A DNA stretch of 64,000 bases from Lewinella sp041392765 (GCA_041392765.1 JAWKLL010000002.1:124001-188000), one strand, 5' to 3'; numbered from the stretch's first letter, positions 18,884 through 29,566 are shown. Made by a program: numbers and translations. Notes: generated by a model not told the origin, from the sequence alone.

Positions 18884-21400
18884 ATGAATAGCATGTTCAA
18901 ACAAGCCCTTTACCTATTCTTTGGGCTTTGCCCGTTATGGGTCGGAGCACAAATCCAATGGCCCGGCGATTTCTTGCCCCATCCGTTAGGTGCCCAGTTC
19001 ACACCCCATCATTTGTTGGTGGACTACTTCCAGCACATTGCCGACCAGAGCGATCAGGTACAACTCATGGAGTATGGTGCTACCAATGAAGACCGCCCCC
19101 TCCTCTTGGCTTTTGTTTCCACCCCGGCAAACTTAGCCAACCTTGAAGCAATCCGCCTCAACCATCTTCGCAAGGCCGGCTTGATCCCCGGCACCCCCGA
19201 TCCTGCTTTGGATCGCGCTATTGTGTGGCTTAGCTTTAGCGTGCATGGCAACGAAGCTGCCGGAGCCGAGGCCAGTATGGCTGTTGTCTATGACTTAGCT
19301 AACCCTATCGATCCACGTACTCAGGCTTGGCTGCAAAACACGATTGTCATTATCGACCCTGCACTCAACCCCGATGGGTATTCCCGCTATACCCACTGGT
19401 ATCGTGGGGTGGCCAATCGATATCCCGACATCCACCCCTCCGCTCGCGAACACCGCGAACCTTGGCCCGGTGGCCGTGTCAATCACTATCTCTTCGACTT
19501 GAATCGCGATTGGGCTTGGCAAACACAGGTGGAATCCCGCCAACGGGTTGCGCAATACCTCCAATGGATGCCGCATATCCATGCCGACCTTCACGAACAG
19601 TACTACTTCAATCCCTACTACTTCGCTCCCGCAGCACAACCTTACCACGATTACATCACTGACTGGCAAGCTGATTTCCAAACGGAAATCGGTAAAAACC
19701 ACGCCCGCTATTTCGACAAAAATGGATGGTTGTACTTTACCCGCGAAGTGTTCGACTTGCTTTATCCCAGCTACGGTGATACCTACCCTACCTTCAACGG
19801 TTCCATCGGCATGACCTACGAACAGGGAGGCCACAGCAGGGGCGGCACCGCCATTGTATTACCCAACCACGATACCCTCACCCTCGATGACCGCGTGACA
19901 CATCACCGCACTACGGCATTGAGTACTGTAGAAATGGCTAGCAACAACGCTACCCGCATCTCAGAACAGTTTGCCAACTATTTTCAAAAAACAGCCTCCA
20001 ATCCCGCTGGGCCGTACAAGACCTACATTATCAAAGGCGATAACCCACGCCACCGTATAGCCGAATTTATGGCTTTCTTAGACAGGAATGGCATCACATA
20101 CGGGCATGTAGCTTCCCGCACCAACTTGTCGGCTCTGCATTACCAAACGAAGGAAACCCTTTCAGTAACTGTCAATCCTTCCGACCTTGTCATTAGTGCC
20201 TACCAGCCCCGTTCTGTCATGGTGCAGGTCTTGCTTGACCCCGTCACAACGGTAGTGGACTCACTCACATACGACATTACTGCTTGGAGTTTACCCTATG
20301 CTTTTGGTTTGGAAGCTTACGCAAGCACTAGCAAAATACAGCCGGAAACAGGATACGAATTACCTCCATTGGACAACCAGCTCGTAGGCGTACAGGATGC
20401 CTACGCATATACCATTCCTTGGGAGTCGATGAAAGAAGCTCATTTTTTGGCGCAGCTACTCAAGGCGGGGATACAAGTGCGTACCACCTCCACCGGGTTT
20501 CAGTTAAAGGGACGAGAATATGCCCCGGGTACCTTAATTGTCACTCGCGCCGACAACCGCAAACGCCCTCACTTCGACGAAGAAATCCAAAGCTTGGAAC
20601 GAGAGTATCAGGTGAAGGTAGAGGTATTGCCCACCGGGTTTACCGATAAAGGACCTGATTTAGGTTCTGCCTCTATGACATTGCTCAAAGCGCCCCGTGT
20701 GGCCATGTTGGCCGGTGAAGGTACTTATACCAATGAAACAGGGCAGGTATGGTACTATTTCGAGCAGCGTTTAGACTATCCCATTCGCATCTTGTACCCC
20801 GATGATTTACAGCGTTGGAGCGGGGAGGATGTGGATATATTGATCCTTCCAGAAGGCCAGTATGATATTACAGGGTCAGTGGCCGAACGGCTGTCTTCCT
20901 GGGTGCGCAGCGGTGGTAAATTATTGGCCATAGGTGATGCGTTGTCTAACCTGACGGGGCACGATACCTTTGGGCTTCACTATAAAGCAAATACCGATAA
21001 CAACGACCCTGAACCACCTTACGAAGATCATACCTACGCCAACGCCGAACGCCGCAGTATTGCCGATGCTAACCCCGGTGCTATATTCAGCGTGGCAGTT
21101 GATGATACCCATCCACTGGGATACGGGTTGGGGAATACCTATTTTACATTAAAAATCGGTACATCCGCCTACGCCCCACTCGAAGACGGTTGGAATGTAG
21201 GCACCATCGGCGATGCCCCCCTGATTAGTGGTTTTGTGGGTAGTAATGTACGCCCCAAACTAAATAACACCCTTGTTTTTGGTGTCAAAGATCATGGGCG
21301 AGGCAGTTTCGTCTATCTCGTGGACAATCCCTTGTTTCGCGGTTTTTGGGAACAAGGCAATTTCCTTTTCAGCAACGCTGTATTTATGACGAGGAATTGA
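18884..21400 (+). CDS. M14 family zinc carboxypeptidase, secreted
   Basis: Exported metallopeptidase of 838 residues. The signal peptide (MFKQALYLFFGLCPLWVGAQ) precedes the M14 domain. Zinc ligands are in FSVHGNEAAGAEA (HxxE) and in HIHADLHEQYYFNPYYF; LNPDGYSRY and FDLNRDW are the expected substrate-pocket strands, and YEQGG carries the probable catalytic Glu. The C-terminal half resembles the glutamine-amidotransferase-like extension found in large Bacteroidota M14 proteins (RVAMLAGEGTY, DVDILILPEGQY, SGGKLLAIG). I chose the ATG at 18884, which gives the signal peptide. The frame is intact. Confidence 0.88.
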   Translation: MNSMFKQALYLFFGLCPLWVGAQIQWPGDFLPHPLGAQFTPHHLLVDYFQHIADQSDQVQLMEYGATNEDRPLLLAFVSTPANLANLEAIRLNHLRKAGLIPGTPDPALDRAIVWLSFSVHGNEAAGAEASMAVVYDLANPIDPRTQAWLQNTIVIIDPALNPDGYSRYTHWYRGVANRYPDIHPSAREHREPWPGGRVNHYLFDLNRDWAWQTQVESRQRVAQYLQWMPHIHADLHEQYYFNPYYFAPAAQPYHDYITDWQADFQTEIGKNHARYFDKNGWLYFTREVFDLLYPSYGDTYPTFNGSIGMTYEQGGHSRGGTAIVLPNHDTLTLDDRVTHHRTTALSTVEMASNNATRISEQFANYFQKTASNPAGPYKTYIIKGDNPRHRIAEFMAFLDRNGITYGHVASRTNLSALHYQTKETLSVTVNPSDLVISAYQPRSVMVQVLLDPVTTVVDSLTYDITAWSLPYAFGLEAYASTSKIQPETGYELPPLDNQLVGVQDAYAYTIPWESMKEAHFLAQLLKAGIQVRTTSTGFQLKGREYAPGTLIVTRADNRKRPHFDEEIQSLEREYQVKVEVLPTGFTDKGPDLGSASMTLLKAPRVAMLAGEGTYTNETGQVWYYFEQRLDYPIRILYPDDLQRWSGEDVDILILPEGQYDITGSVAERLSSWVRSGGKLLAIGDALSNLTGHDTFGLHYKANTDNNDPEPPYEDHTYANAERRSIADANPGAIFSVAVDDTHPLGYGLGNTYFTLKIGTSAYAPLEDGWNVGTIGDAPLISGFVGSNVRPKLNNTLVFGVKDHGRGSFVYLVDNPLFRGFWEQGNFLFSNAVFMTRN

Positions 21401-21435
21401 GCACAGTAATAAATATTTCAAGGGATGGTGTGGTG

Positions 21436-22131
21436 TCAAAGAGTCGTACTCCACACCATCCCCCACCAAAGAGTTTGTTTGGTGGGGTTTTGTAAAAGGC
21501 CGTTGGCCCAGTATTCCAACCCCGCTTCCACGGTGTTGCTGCTATTCACGGCAAAGCCGACAAAAGCGGGGAACCTCAGTTCAAGGTCAAGATTCCCTGC
21601 TTCGTGCAACCATAGACATTCACTACCCGCTTTGATATACAAGGGCTTGGGATGTAATGCTTCGTTTTGCAATGGCCATTTTCCTAAACATCGATAGCGA
21701 TACCGCCAAAGTAGGGGCTTGTCTTCGGTCGCGATACGTTCTACTTGAAAGCGGTGCAGGGTCTGCTTGTTTTCTTTTTTCTGCAACAGGTTATACTGCA
21801 AGTACAACAAATTGTAATGCCGCAAAGGAGTCATTCTGAGGGTGTATCCTACACCAGCGCTTTGCCCAACCGCTGTTTTGTATTGCAATAGCCCCGCTAC
21901 ATCCGTAAAGAGCATATTGGTGCTGAAATGCTCGCTAAGCTTGTCGTTGTACACTAATTCGCGCACATCTAATGCCGCTGTTATTTTTAGCTTTTTGCGC
22001 ATGGGGTAGCTCAGATTGATGCGGGGATAAAAGCCCAGTCGATGCGTGGATTGGGCGGAAAGGGATGGTAGAGCGAGCAGCAGTGCTGAACAGACTGCGG
22101 CCATCATCCCCATTTTTAAAAAATTATACAT
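21436..22131 (-). CDS. DUF2490-like outer membrane protein
   Basis: Exported protein of about 231 residues. The signal peptide (MMAAVCSALLLALPSLSAQ) is followed by alternating beta strands (RLGFYPRINLSYPMRKKLKITAALDVREL, SAGVGYTLRMTPLRHYNLLYLQYNLL) in the style of the DUF2490 beta-barrel family. I chose the Met at 22131 so that the signal peptide is N-terminal. The upstream secreted protein ends 10 bp before it, so the two form an operon. The specific role is unknown. Confidence 0.65.
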   Translation of the reverse strand: MYNFLKMGMMAAVCSALLLALPSLSAQSTHRLGFYPRINLSYPMRKKLKITAALDVRELVYNDKLSEHFSTNMLFTDVAGLLQYKTAVGQSAGVGYTLRMTPLRHYNLLYLQYNLLQKKENKQTLHRFQVERIATEDKPLLWRYRYRCLGKWPLQNEALHPKPLYIKAGSECLWLHEAGNLDLELRFPAFVGFAVNSSNTVEAGLEYWANGLLQNPTKQTLWWGMVWSTTL

Positions 22132-22141
22132 GAGATAAAGT

Positions 22142-23205
22142 CTATCGGGTTTTGTAGAACCCTTCTTGAAACAACAACTGCCCGTTGCTGTCGTAATCTT
22201 GGCTGATGGTATATTCAAAGGGGCTACCCCTCAGCACTAAATGCTGTCCTGCAGCGTCCATGCCTACGGTAAACTGCTTGTTGCCCATCTGCTGTTGCTG
22301 ATCGTTCGTAAGTTGGCCACAAACATTGTACTCGGCATCGTACCTGCCGCGCTGTAGCGTGAGGGTGTTGCGTTGGAGGTTATATTTCCCTGTTTCCACG
22401 ACTTGGCTTTTATACGCACACCCGCCACTAAAGCTGCTGTACAGATAGGAAAGTTGGTAGGTGCCATTGCTGCGAAGTGTTAGCACATGCCCATATCCAC
22501 GCTCACCGGTTAGTACTTGCGACCCATTGAGGAGGTAGTCGTCGCCTGTCGTCATAGACATTACCTGCGTCCATTCACCTTGCAGTGCCTCAGTGGTGAT
22601 AGCAGCACTGCTTTGTAGCAGGGTGTTTTGCATATTAATATCCTGCATATTCAGTGGCGTACCCGATGGTGTGGCACGATTGCTTCCGACCGTTGGTGTG
22701 TCTATCTCGTCCTGATAAGGATTGGGTTGCTGCAATGCTTGATACAAAAAACTGGCTCCTCCCAATGTTGTATATTGGTTGGCAGGTGCGGCAAATATCG
22801 CCACGTAGAGGTATTGGCCATCTTCTGAGGCCATGACCGCCAGTTTTGCAGGGATTCCTTTTATCTGTCCTTGGGCTTGCAGGTGCAACTGCCCTGTCGT
22901 GATTGCTGCTCATTGATGCGTAAATCACTGACTACTTGGTTTAGAATGTAGGTTGAGTTTTCAAGAAGACTTCCTCCGGGTCGGTTGAGTGCCATAACGA
23001 GCAATCCCGGAGAATCAGCTGCTCCCGGCGATTCTTCGGCTTGCCATGTATAAACGCCCTCTTGTTGCCCTGCTGTTACTACCCAGCCACGCGGGGCACG
23101 GTAGCTAGTACTACCCGTATAGTCTGTTACCCAGTCAATGGATTGTGCTGATACGCCATTACAGATGGCAAGAAAAAGGGATGTCAGTAGGATTAATTGG
23201 TTCAT
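22142..23205 (-). CDS. Secreted protein of unknown function, lipocalin-like C-terminus (frame broken once)
   Basis: About 354 residues after correction. The signal peptide is MNQLILLTSLFLAICNGVSAQ. The N-terminal half (WVTDYTGSTSYRAPRGWVV to AIFAAPANQYTTLGGASFLY) resembles secreted proteins that test the state of a cell-surface partner, but I do not recognise a family. The C-terminal part (LQGEWTQVMS, LTLRSNGTYQLSYLYSSFSGGC, GKYNLQRNTLTLQRG) has the strand pattern of lipocalin-like domains. The break is near 22908, inside the segment AITTGQLHLQAQGQIKG. It forms an operon with the DUF2490-like gene. Confidence 0.6.
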
Positions 23206-23282
23206 AAAGAATATTTATTGGGTGGTTAATGTCGTGCAAAGATACGGTTGATATATCGGAGTATTTCTTTCTAGAGCCAATA

Positions 23283-23895
23283 TTAACGATTGCCTAACAC
23301 CACGATTAGGTTCATATTGATTGTCATTTCATTTTTCACTTTTACTGCGCCAAGCATGGCAGTAGGAGGTTCGATACCAAAATCGGTAAGCCGAATAGTG
23401 TGGCGACCTTTGAATGTATATCGTTGCAACCCCTGATGCGCGCCACGCACGGGCATACTATGTGTACGGGTAGTACCTGCTATGGTGAGTTGTATGACGG
23501 CGGTAAACTGTTCCCACTCATTACAGGTATCGAGAGAGGGTGTATTGACCTGCGATACTTCCCTTAATGCTATACGGATATGTGGGTATTGCTCTGCGGC
23601 CAAGGTGTTGTACATATCTTTGTTCATCATCCGGTTGCCACAATCCATGTCTTTAACGGGTAGTTTTAAAACAGCATTGGTAAAGAAAATGCGCTATGTT
23701 CTTGTAGTAATTCAAACTGCCCCCGGCAACTGGTTGGAACATTGGCAGGTAAAATCTACTACATTACTACTACCCTCGATGTAAAGACTGCTCTCTGGTT
23801 GAATAGTATATCGCCAGATGTGGGTGGTAGGAGCAGGCTGCCAAGCGGCTAAACACACACGCTACAAGCAGCAAAATGATATGCTTGTTGTTCAT
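23283..23895 (-). CDS. YceI-family lipid-binding protein (frame broken at least three times)
   Basis: The C-terminal two thirds read cleanly (MDCGNRMMNKDMYNTLAAEQYPHI to IRLTDFGIEPPTAMLGAVKVKNEMTI), matching the YceI beta-barrel family, whose members bind isoprenoids in the periplasm. Upstream, pieces in other frames give a leader (MNNKHIILLLVACV), then WRYTIQPESSLYIEGSSNVVDFTC, the usual YceI opening, and then FTNAVLKLPVKDMDCG. At least three frame changes lie between about 23655 and 23865. Whether this is decay or sequence error cannot be decided here. It is the first of two YceI genes around the porin. Confidence 0.6.
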
Positions 23896-23924
23896 GGCTT
23901 TGGCTATAAAATTAGCAGGATTTG

Positions 23925-23959
23925 AAAGAGGTGAAGCGGATTCACCACCTCACCTCTTT
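23925..23959 (-). terminator. Hairpin downstream of the porin gene
   Basis: AAAGAGGTGA (23925-23934) pairs perfectly with TCACCTCTTT (23950-23959). It lies about 75 bp past the porin stop, and on the minus strand the 3' arm ends in TTT. Confidence 0.6.
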
Positions 23960-24033
23960 ATGGTTAGATTAAAGGCTGGAGCATCTGATGCGCAACGTTC
24001 GTGTCGTTTGCATCGCCCCAAGTGGGTTCTTTA

Positions 24034-25404
24034 TCAGAAACCAACTACTGCTTCAATCATTACCCCTTTGAAGTAACCTTCGCTGTACAGCTGGTTGCTG
24101 GGGTAGTCTTTGTATTCTTGGTTCACATAAGATGCTTTCAGCAACATATTGGGCGTTGGATACCATCCACCTACAATTTCCATGCGGGTGATACCTAAGT
24201 CCAACGGATTAGCGTTGGCATCTGTGATGCGTGCACCCAACTCGCCATTAACTGTATTGTAGCGTGCACCTAAGTAAACCTGTTCGCGAGGCAAGAAACG
24301 GTAGATACCTTCTACGGCCAACTGGCTCACGGTGCGTTTTTCAGGTGTATCTGCTCCTTCTTTTTTGGGGTCAGTGCTGGCATATCCTTGCGCTTGCTCA
24401 TAGGTGGCAAACACTTCCAGACCCGCCACTTTGATGAATGGGCTAATCTGCCAAGTAGTCACATTCGTGCTGAAACCTGAGTTGATACGTCCAGAGAAGG
24501 CATTATCCGTGGTATTGGTAGCCACAGGTACCGTGCTGCCGCGAGGTATTGCGAATGCAGGTTCCATCGCCATGTAGAAACGAGACCCTGCACGGTCGCC
24601 ACCATAGAGGGTGTTGCGTCCAGATTCAGCGTTCATATAGGTAGAGGCGGAGATGCGGACGCGAGTCTTGTCGTTCAACTGCTTGTCATAAGCCAATTTA
24701 GCATAGTAAGAAGGCTTACGAACGGTATTGGTAATATCGCCCTTAATCAAGCCGTTGGTAACACCTACCATCGCCATCACATTTTCAACAGGGAACAAGT
24801 AGGCTTCTCCACCTATTTCAGTAGCGAAGGCATCCATGATGTAGTTGCCTACAAAGGGGTTAGCTATGGCATTACCGTTGTCGGTACGACGGAAGTGTTG
24901 GTCGCCGTAATTCACCTCCATGTGGCCAATTTTAACGCGCACGTATTTAGAGAACCAGTCAGGATTGCCAAACATAGGGAGTTTGTCCACCTGAATGTAA
25001 CCACCTTTTACCCAAAATTCATTGTGGTGGCGAGAAGACATATAGTTCTCAAGAGACACTCTGATACCGTCTTCTATTTGGAAGTCGAGGTTTAGGTTGG
25101 CGGTAGCGGTGTTGAAACCGTTGCCCAAATCATAGAGCATATTCAAATCCGTTACACCGTCGCTGGCTAGTTTTACATCGGCTTTGTTGCCGTGTTCAAG
25201 ACCTTGGTATTGCTGCGTGAAGCTACCACCGATGCGAAGCGTAGGCTTCTCGTAAGGAGTGGTAAAATCCTTAGCAGGCTCAAAAACATTCACGCCATTC
25301 TGGTCATAAGGGCGGAAATTAGCAATCTGTGCCGAAGCATAAAAAGATACGCTTATGAATAGCACGAAGCTAAAAAGGGTGCGGAGATTCAGCATATTTT
25401 TCAT
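24034..25404 (-). CDS. Outer membrane porin-like beta-barrel protein
   Basis: Exported protein of 456 residues. A signal peptide (LFSFVLFISVSFYASAQ) is followed by regularly alternating amphipathic strands throughout (LRIGGSFTQQYQGLEHGN, IRVSLENYMSSRHHNEFWVKGGYIQVD, VEVFATYEQAQGYAS-like segments) and a C-terminal barrel strand ending GVMIEAVVGF, with the terminal Phe typical of outer membrane barrels. The substrate is unknown; it resembles porins of the OprO/P or DUF-type found in Bacteroidota. YceI genes lie on both sides. The frame is intact. Confidence 0.7.
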   Translation of the reverse strand: MKNMLNLRTLFSFVLFISVSFYASAQIANFRPYDQNGVNVFEPAKDFTTPYEKPTLRIGGSFTQQYQGLEHGNKADVKLASDGVTDLNMLYDLGNGFNTATANLNLDFQIEDGIRVSLENYMSSRHHNEFWVKGGYIQVDKLPMFGNPDWFSKYVRVKIGHMEVNYGDQHFRRTDNGNAIANPFVGNYIMDAFATEIGGEAYLFPVENVMAMVGVTNGLIKGDITNTVRKPSYYAKLAYDKQLNDKTRVRISASTYMNAESGRNTLYGGDRAGSRFYMAMEPAFAIPRGSTVPVATNTTDNAFSGRINSGFSTNVTTWQISPFIKVAGLEVFATYEQAQGYASTDPKKEGADTPEKRTVSQLAVEGIYRFLPREQVYLGARYNTVNGELGARITDANANPLDLGITRMEIVGGWYPTPNMLLKASYVNQEYKDYPSNQLYSEGYFKGVMIEAVVGF

Positions 25405-25438
25405 AACAATGAAGTTTTGAATGGATGTTCAAATAAGT

Positions 25439-26020
25439 TTATGATTTGCTGGATTGGCTCAAATCCAACGAAAATTTCAAGGTCACGTCGTCACCAGTCG
25501 TCATGGTACCCATCAACGCCGTAGGTGGATCGATACCAAAGTCCGTCATCTTCAGGGCATAGCTGCCAGATAAATTCACTTTACCTTCCCCTATTTCCTT
25601 TATGGTTACTTTTACAGTCACCTGCTTGCGTACGCCTGCAATGGAAAGTGTGCCTTTCACATTGGCGGTGTAACTGTTCGTGCCGTTTGCGGTGGCCGTT
25701 ACACTCGAAGCTGTAAATAAGATGTTGGGGTGGGAATCTTTCTTTAGCGCATCGTAGGTCTTGCCGTCCATGATACGCCCCTTGGTGCTTTTAATACCCG
25801 ATACAGGTATCGTGATTTTACCATTGTTAATTTGAAGCGTTCCGTCTTCTGCAAAAACGAAATGGCCGCTCCAATTAACAGTCGTAACATTGGAAGTCCA
25901 ATCATGTACATTGGATGTGCCATTGATAGTGAAGTCTTTGGATACTAGCTGCCAACTCTGGGCTACCAGTGGTTGGGCTATTAATAGTATCAGGGATAAG
26001 AGACATAATAAGTTCTTCAT
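25439..26020 (-). CDS. YceI-family lipid-binding protein
   Basis: Periplasmic YceI-like protein of about 193 residues. The signal peptide (MKNLLCLLSLILLIAQPLVAQ) is followed by WQLVSKDFTINGTSNVHDW, the typical opening strand of the family, then GKTYDALKKDSHPNILFTASS and a closing MTDFGIDPPTALMGTMTTGDDVTLKF. Family members bind polyprenyl chains inside an extended barrel; the ligand here is not known. The start at 26020 was chosen for the signal peptide. The porin follows 34 bp downstream, so the two are probably co-transcribed. Confidence 0.88.
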   Translation of the reverse strand: MKNLLCLLSLILLIAQPLVAQSWQLVSKDFTINGTSNVHDWTSNVTTVNWSGHFVFAEDGTLQINNGKITIPVSGIKSTKGRIMDGKTYDALKKDSHPNILFTASSVTATANGTNSYTANVKGTLSIAGVRKQVTVKVTIKEIGEGKVNLSGSYALKMTDFGIDPPTALMGTMTTGDDVTLKFSLDLSQSSKS

Positions 26021-26332
26021 AGCTGTATTTGTGATTGACAACACAAAGCTACAGGCGCTAGAAGACCCAGTTCAGGTATTTACATCACTATAAAATGGTG
26101 ATTTTTGTGGTCCTGGTTATTAATTGAAGAGGAGTTCGCTAGGGTCAAAGGTGAAATAAATCAGGTTGCACACCCCCTTTGTACGTTGCTTGGTAATTTG
26201 ACGGAAAAACGAAGTCAAACACAAGTGCATGCCGTGCATCTGGTTCCCATACTAACACCAAGAGTTCGTAGTGTTCCAACCAAATTCGAAAGATGAAATA
26301 ACTTTACCCCACTCGGTAAAGCTATGGTTCAA
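26021..26332. other. Intergenic region with weak terminator for the GH16 gene
   Basis: No gene recognised. Close to the GH16 stop is a 7-bp hairpin CTTTACC-ccactc-GGTAAAG (26302-26321), a possible weak terminator. Upstream of the YceI gene no clear promoter can be named. Confidence 0.45.
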
Positions 26333-27945
26333 TCACATTTTTATCACCCTAAACGTCTGCTTTTGCCCATGCCCTTGGTACTGAAAAATATACGTACCTG
26401 GCAGCCAATCAGCCGTATCAACGCGGGTATATTCACTTTGTATCAGCACTTGCTGTATCAGTCTGCTTTGCGCATCATAAATATACACATCACCGCCCCA
26501 CGCCTCGGTTGGGCTTTTAATATCTACTGCGGCACCAGCAGGATTGGGCGAAACCGTCAGTAAATAGGCGGCGCTAGGTGCTACTACACCAACCGACTCT
26601 TCCTGATACACCCGCACGTAGTCAATTTCCATAGCACTCTCAGTGAAATTGGGTAATATGGAAGGCTGTATGGCGATATTCAATAACAAATACTGATCCG
26701 CATCAAAGGGCCACGTATCGGCATTTTGCACTTCTGGCATATAAGTGTAGTGTACCACACCATCAACGCTGAACACCATCCTGTCTGGGTACCAATCCAA
26801 TGCGTAGAGGTGAAACTCCGTAGAGGCCGTACCTATATACTGCCCTCCGTGGTTTACGGTAGCCCCAAAACTAGAGGGCGTGTGCATCGCACTTTGCACA
26901 TAGTTTTGGTTGTGCCCCCAATGCTCCATGATATCAATTTCGCCGCAGGCAGGCCACCCGGTGGTGCCATAGCCCTGTGACTGCCAGTAAGCACCGTTCT
27001 CGTTGATGTTTTTCCCCAACATCCATATAGCAGGCCAAGTGCCCACGCCCGTAGGTAGCTTAGCCATCACTTCTACCCGCCCGTAGGTGAACGCGAATTT
27101 CGAGTTGAGCCGGGCAGAGGTGTAAGGGTTTGGTGACACCTTGCTGGGTATAGTTTTCTTTTTTGGCTACCAAATGCAACTTGCCATTACCCACAAAAGC
27201 ATTGTCGATTTTATCTGTGTAATGCTGTATCTCTCCATTGAACCAGCTTTCGCCGTTGGGCAACAGGGTCTGATGAAACCATTTTGTGCCATCTATCGAA
27301 CCATTCCCATCGAACTCATCTTGCCAAACCAAGACATTATACACAGGGTCGTTCGTAGTGCTGAACTCCTCACCTTCAAAATAAAAATCATCGATATAGG
27401 CAATTACGGGAGGCCGTGTTGTTCTCCCCGTTCACTTGAAGCACCACCCGATTGAAATCCATCCGCTGGGAAGGAGCAGGTGAAGTACGGGTCTAAATTG
27501 AGGTAGTTGTCCGATACAAAATCGAAGGTCAGCTCTGCCATTCATCTAAAACCAGTGGCTTGATGATTTCACTCGGGTAGCCCACGGCTGGCCGAGGTTC
27601 GCATTTTGAAGCTTCAGCGAAAGCTGATGCGGTTGATTGCCTACTACGCCTGATGATGGAACAAAAAATTTTCAAGCGAAAAGGCGTTTCCGCCCCAATG
27701 CGGATGCCATCGGGGGCATCAAAACCCACATTGGCATACAACCCACCGGTGTCTTCATACCTCAGCACTTTCGCCGAAGGGTTATCGGCATTGCTAAACG
27801 GGTTGTCAAAAGACACCTCCATTTGAGCGTCATCCGCATACCAAGTATTGATGGACGATGTATTTTCAAAATCATCCTGTAAGGTCTGCGCGTTAGCTGA
27901 AAGCAAGAACAGCAGGGGTAGCAAGGCAAGGCAGCGGTACTTCAT
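26333..27945 (-). CDS. GH16 endo-beta-glucanase/laminarinase with T9SS domain (frame broken at least six times)
   Basis: Exported glycoside hydrolase family 16 enzyme that cuts beta-1,3 or beta-1,3-1,4 glucans. The signal peptide is MKYRCLALLPLLFLLSANAQ, followed by a carbohydrate-binding-like N-terminal domain, then LVWQDEFDGNGSIDGTKW, the start of the GH16 fold. The catalytic motif is GEIDIMEHWG, in which the two Glu are nucleophile and acid/base. The protein ends with a type A T9SS domain (LLTVSPNPAGAAVDIKS to the C-terminus). The N-terminal domain is in pieces, with frame changes near 27655, 27580, 27537, 27485, 27410 and 27140; the catalytic and sorting domains after 27140 are intact. 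Confidence 0.8.
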
Positions 27946-28427
27946 AAGTATAGGTTTGCAACACCCAAATATGCGCGCTAATGGCCATAGCACCTGATGT
28001 CCACGCCATTTTTCACCATTCTCCCCATTTTGCACGGACAAGCGGCCAATGTGTATAGTACTAGTATAGGGGCGTGCCCCCTCGGCCACGAGCCTCGGGG
28101 TCGCTATGTTCCGGGCTGACGGTGCTTCGCACTGCCGCCTCATCGGCAGCACCTGTTGGCGCTCACGCGGGCGGTTCGTATTTGCGCTATGGGGGTGTTG
28201 GGCTTCATGCCCCCACAGGGTAATTGTTTTGGATATGTAATCAACAAAGGTTTTATCTAACTCAGAACACTAATGTTGATGTTCACCTCAAAAAATACGA
28301 ACTTTATTCAAATTAATTTCCCCGCTGAATAGTTAACGATTAATTACTAATTTACTACGAAATATTTATTATTTGATTTTATCCTGACAATGTATATATG
28401 CCATTATTCATCGAATCACAATTGATT
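27946..28427. other. Intergenic region with GC-rich block, possible third RAYT-type remnant
   Basis: From about 28060 to 28215 the sequence is GC-rich and contains gcgctcacgcgggcgg followed by a GGTGTTGGG segment. The RAYT relics have the same order of words (GCTCACGGGGGCGG then GGTGTTGG) before their transposase remnant, so this may be a third, more decayed copy; no HUH motif can be read. The rest (28240-28427) is AT-rich and marks the start of the accessory island. Confidence 0.45.
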
Positions 28428-29169
28428 CTAGAATTGTAGCCCTTCAAAGTTATCTTTTTGTAACAGCTGTCCAGAAATAGAATATATTTCTACCTCATCT
28501 ACTCCATATTTATCAAAATAAAGCTGACGAATATCAAAGAAATTATATTCTGTCACTGGGTTTGGATATAATTGGAAATTATCCTCTCTGCAAACGTCTT
28601 TTGATATATCGTCTTCATTAAAGTTACACTTATCCTTTAGTCGTTCTTCAAAATTGGCAACTGGATAAGTATAGTACCATTGCAAGTCATTACTAAGCGT
28701 ATCGGTATCAATATGACCTCTAACTACACCATTTACCTCTTGTAAAAATGCTGATTGACATAAGAAAGGGCGTAATTCAAAGTAATTCTCATTTAAAGAA
28801 TCTGGATTTACCGATATAGGGTAGTCATATAAATTAGCAACGGCTAAATATATTTCTTCGCCAATTGGCATTCGAAGTATTACATCTAAATCGCAAGAAG
28901 CTTCATGGATGATCCGTATATTTTTATTATATTTCCATCTATACCATAATCATCTCGTAAGTATTCATTTACCCTAAAATATACTGCTGTATTGAGATGT
29001 GGTAAATTACTGTATCAATCGCTTCTCCCCTAATAACCAATACAGGCTTGTCATATAAATAATCGCAAAAACTGACTCGACTGCAACTACAAGTCAACCC
29101 ATCTATTATAGCAAATAAAACTATAATAAAAATCATTGCGGTTCTTCTGATTAAATCTTTGTTGTCCAT
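28428..29169 (-). CDS. Secreted Cys-rich protein with T9SS-like C-terminus (frame broken about twice)
   Basis: AT-rich gene, unlike its neighbours on the GH16 side. The N-terminus (MIFIIVLFAIIDGLTCSCS) is a signal peptide followed by CSCSRVSFCDYLYDKPVLVIRGEAID, a pattern like the netrin/TIMP-type N-terminal segment in which Cys follow the cleavage site. After a gap with two frame changes near 28890-28970 the chain continues (IRIIHEASCDLDVILRMPIGEEIYLAVANLYD) and ends in NFQLYPNPVTEYNFF to the C-terminus, a type A sorting domain. The function is unknown; the TIMP-like reading is tentative. Confidence 0.5.
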
Positions 29170-29566
29170 AAAATAAAATTATACTTTCTTGAAATTACTT
29201 TAGCAATTTATCTAACATTCCAAAATTGGTCACATTATCGGTCAAATACTTCCCAATATTCCAACTCTTCACCTCTTAATAGAAAATCAAATTTATCAAA
29301 TTACCATGGGATTTGTATTTATCAATATGTAATTGAGCCTTTTCATTGTATGAAAGCTGCTTTCTATACCTATATCTTTTCAAAAGTTGCACTAAATGTC
29401 TTTCAAAGATTATTACCACAACGTACCTCAAAACGCTGTTTCGTGAACCGCCCAATACGATAACCGTATCCCGACCATAAGTCGGGAGTGGTGTGAGAGT
29501 CCTGATAGCTGTCGGGATGGGGTGGGCTCGCTCACCTCTCCTTACTCGATTATGCACTTTTGTTTT
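29170..29566. other. Intergenic region with group II intron 3'-end-like relic
   Basis: Between 29455 and 29555 on the plus strand lie GTGAACCGCCCAATACG, then GGTGTGAGAG, a GC-rich hairpin (CCTGATAGCTGTCGGG), and CTCCTTACTCGATTATG. This order (GAACCGCC, TACG pairing, GGTGTGAGAG, TACTCGAT) is what I know from the 3' end of bacterial group II introns of the type found in Bacteroidota. No reverse transcriptase reading frame is present, so it would be a truncated relic. 29170-29450 is AT-rich with nothing recognisable. Confidence 0.4.

Noticed and set aside
29276..29557. A 93-codon minus-strand open frame below the HEPN gene
   Set aside because: It runs through the intron-like GC-rich relic and then AT-rich sequence with no recognisable protein pattern.
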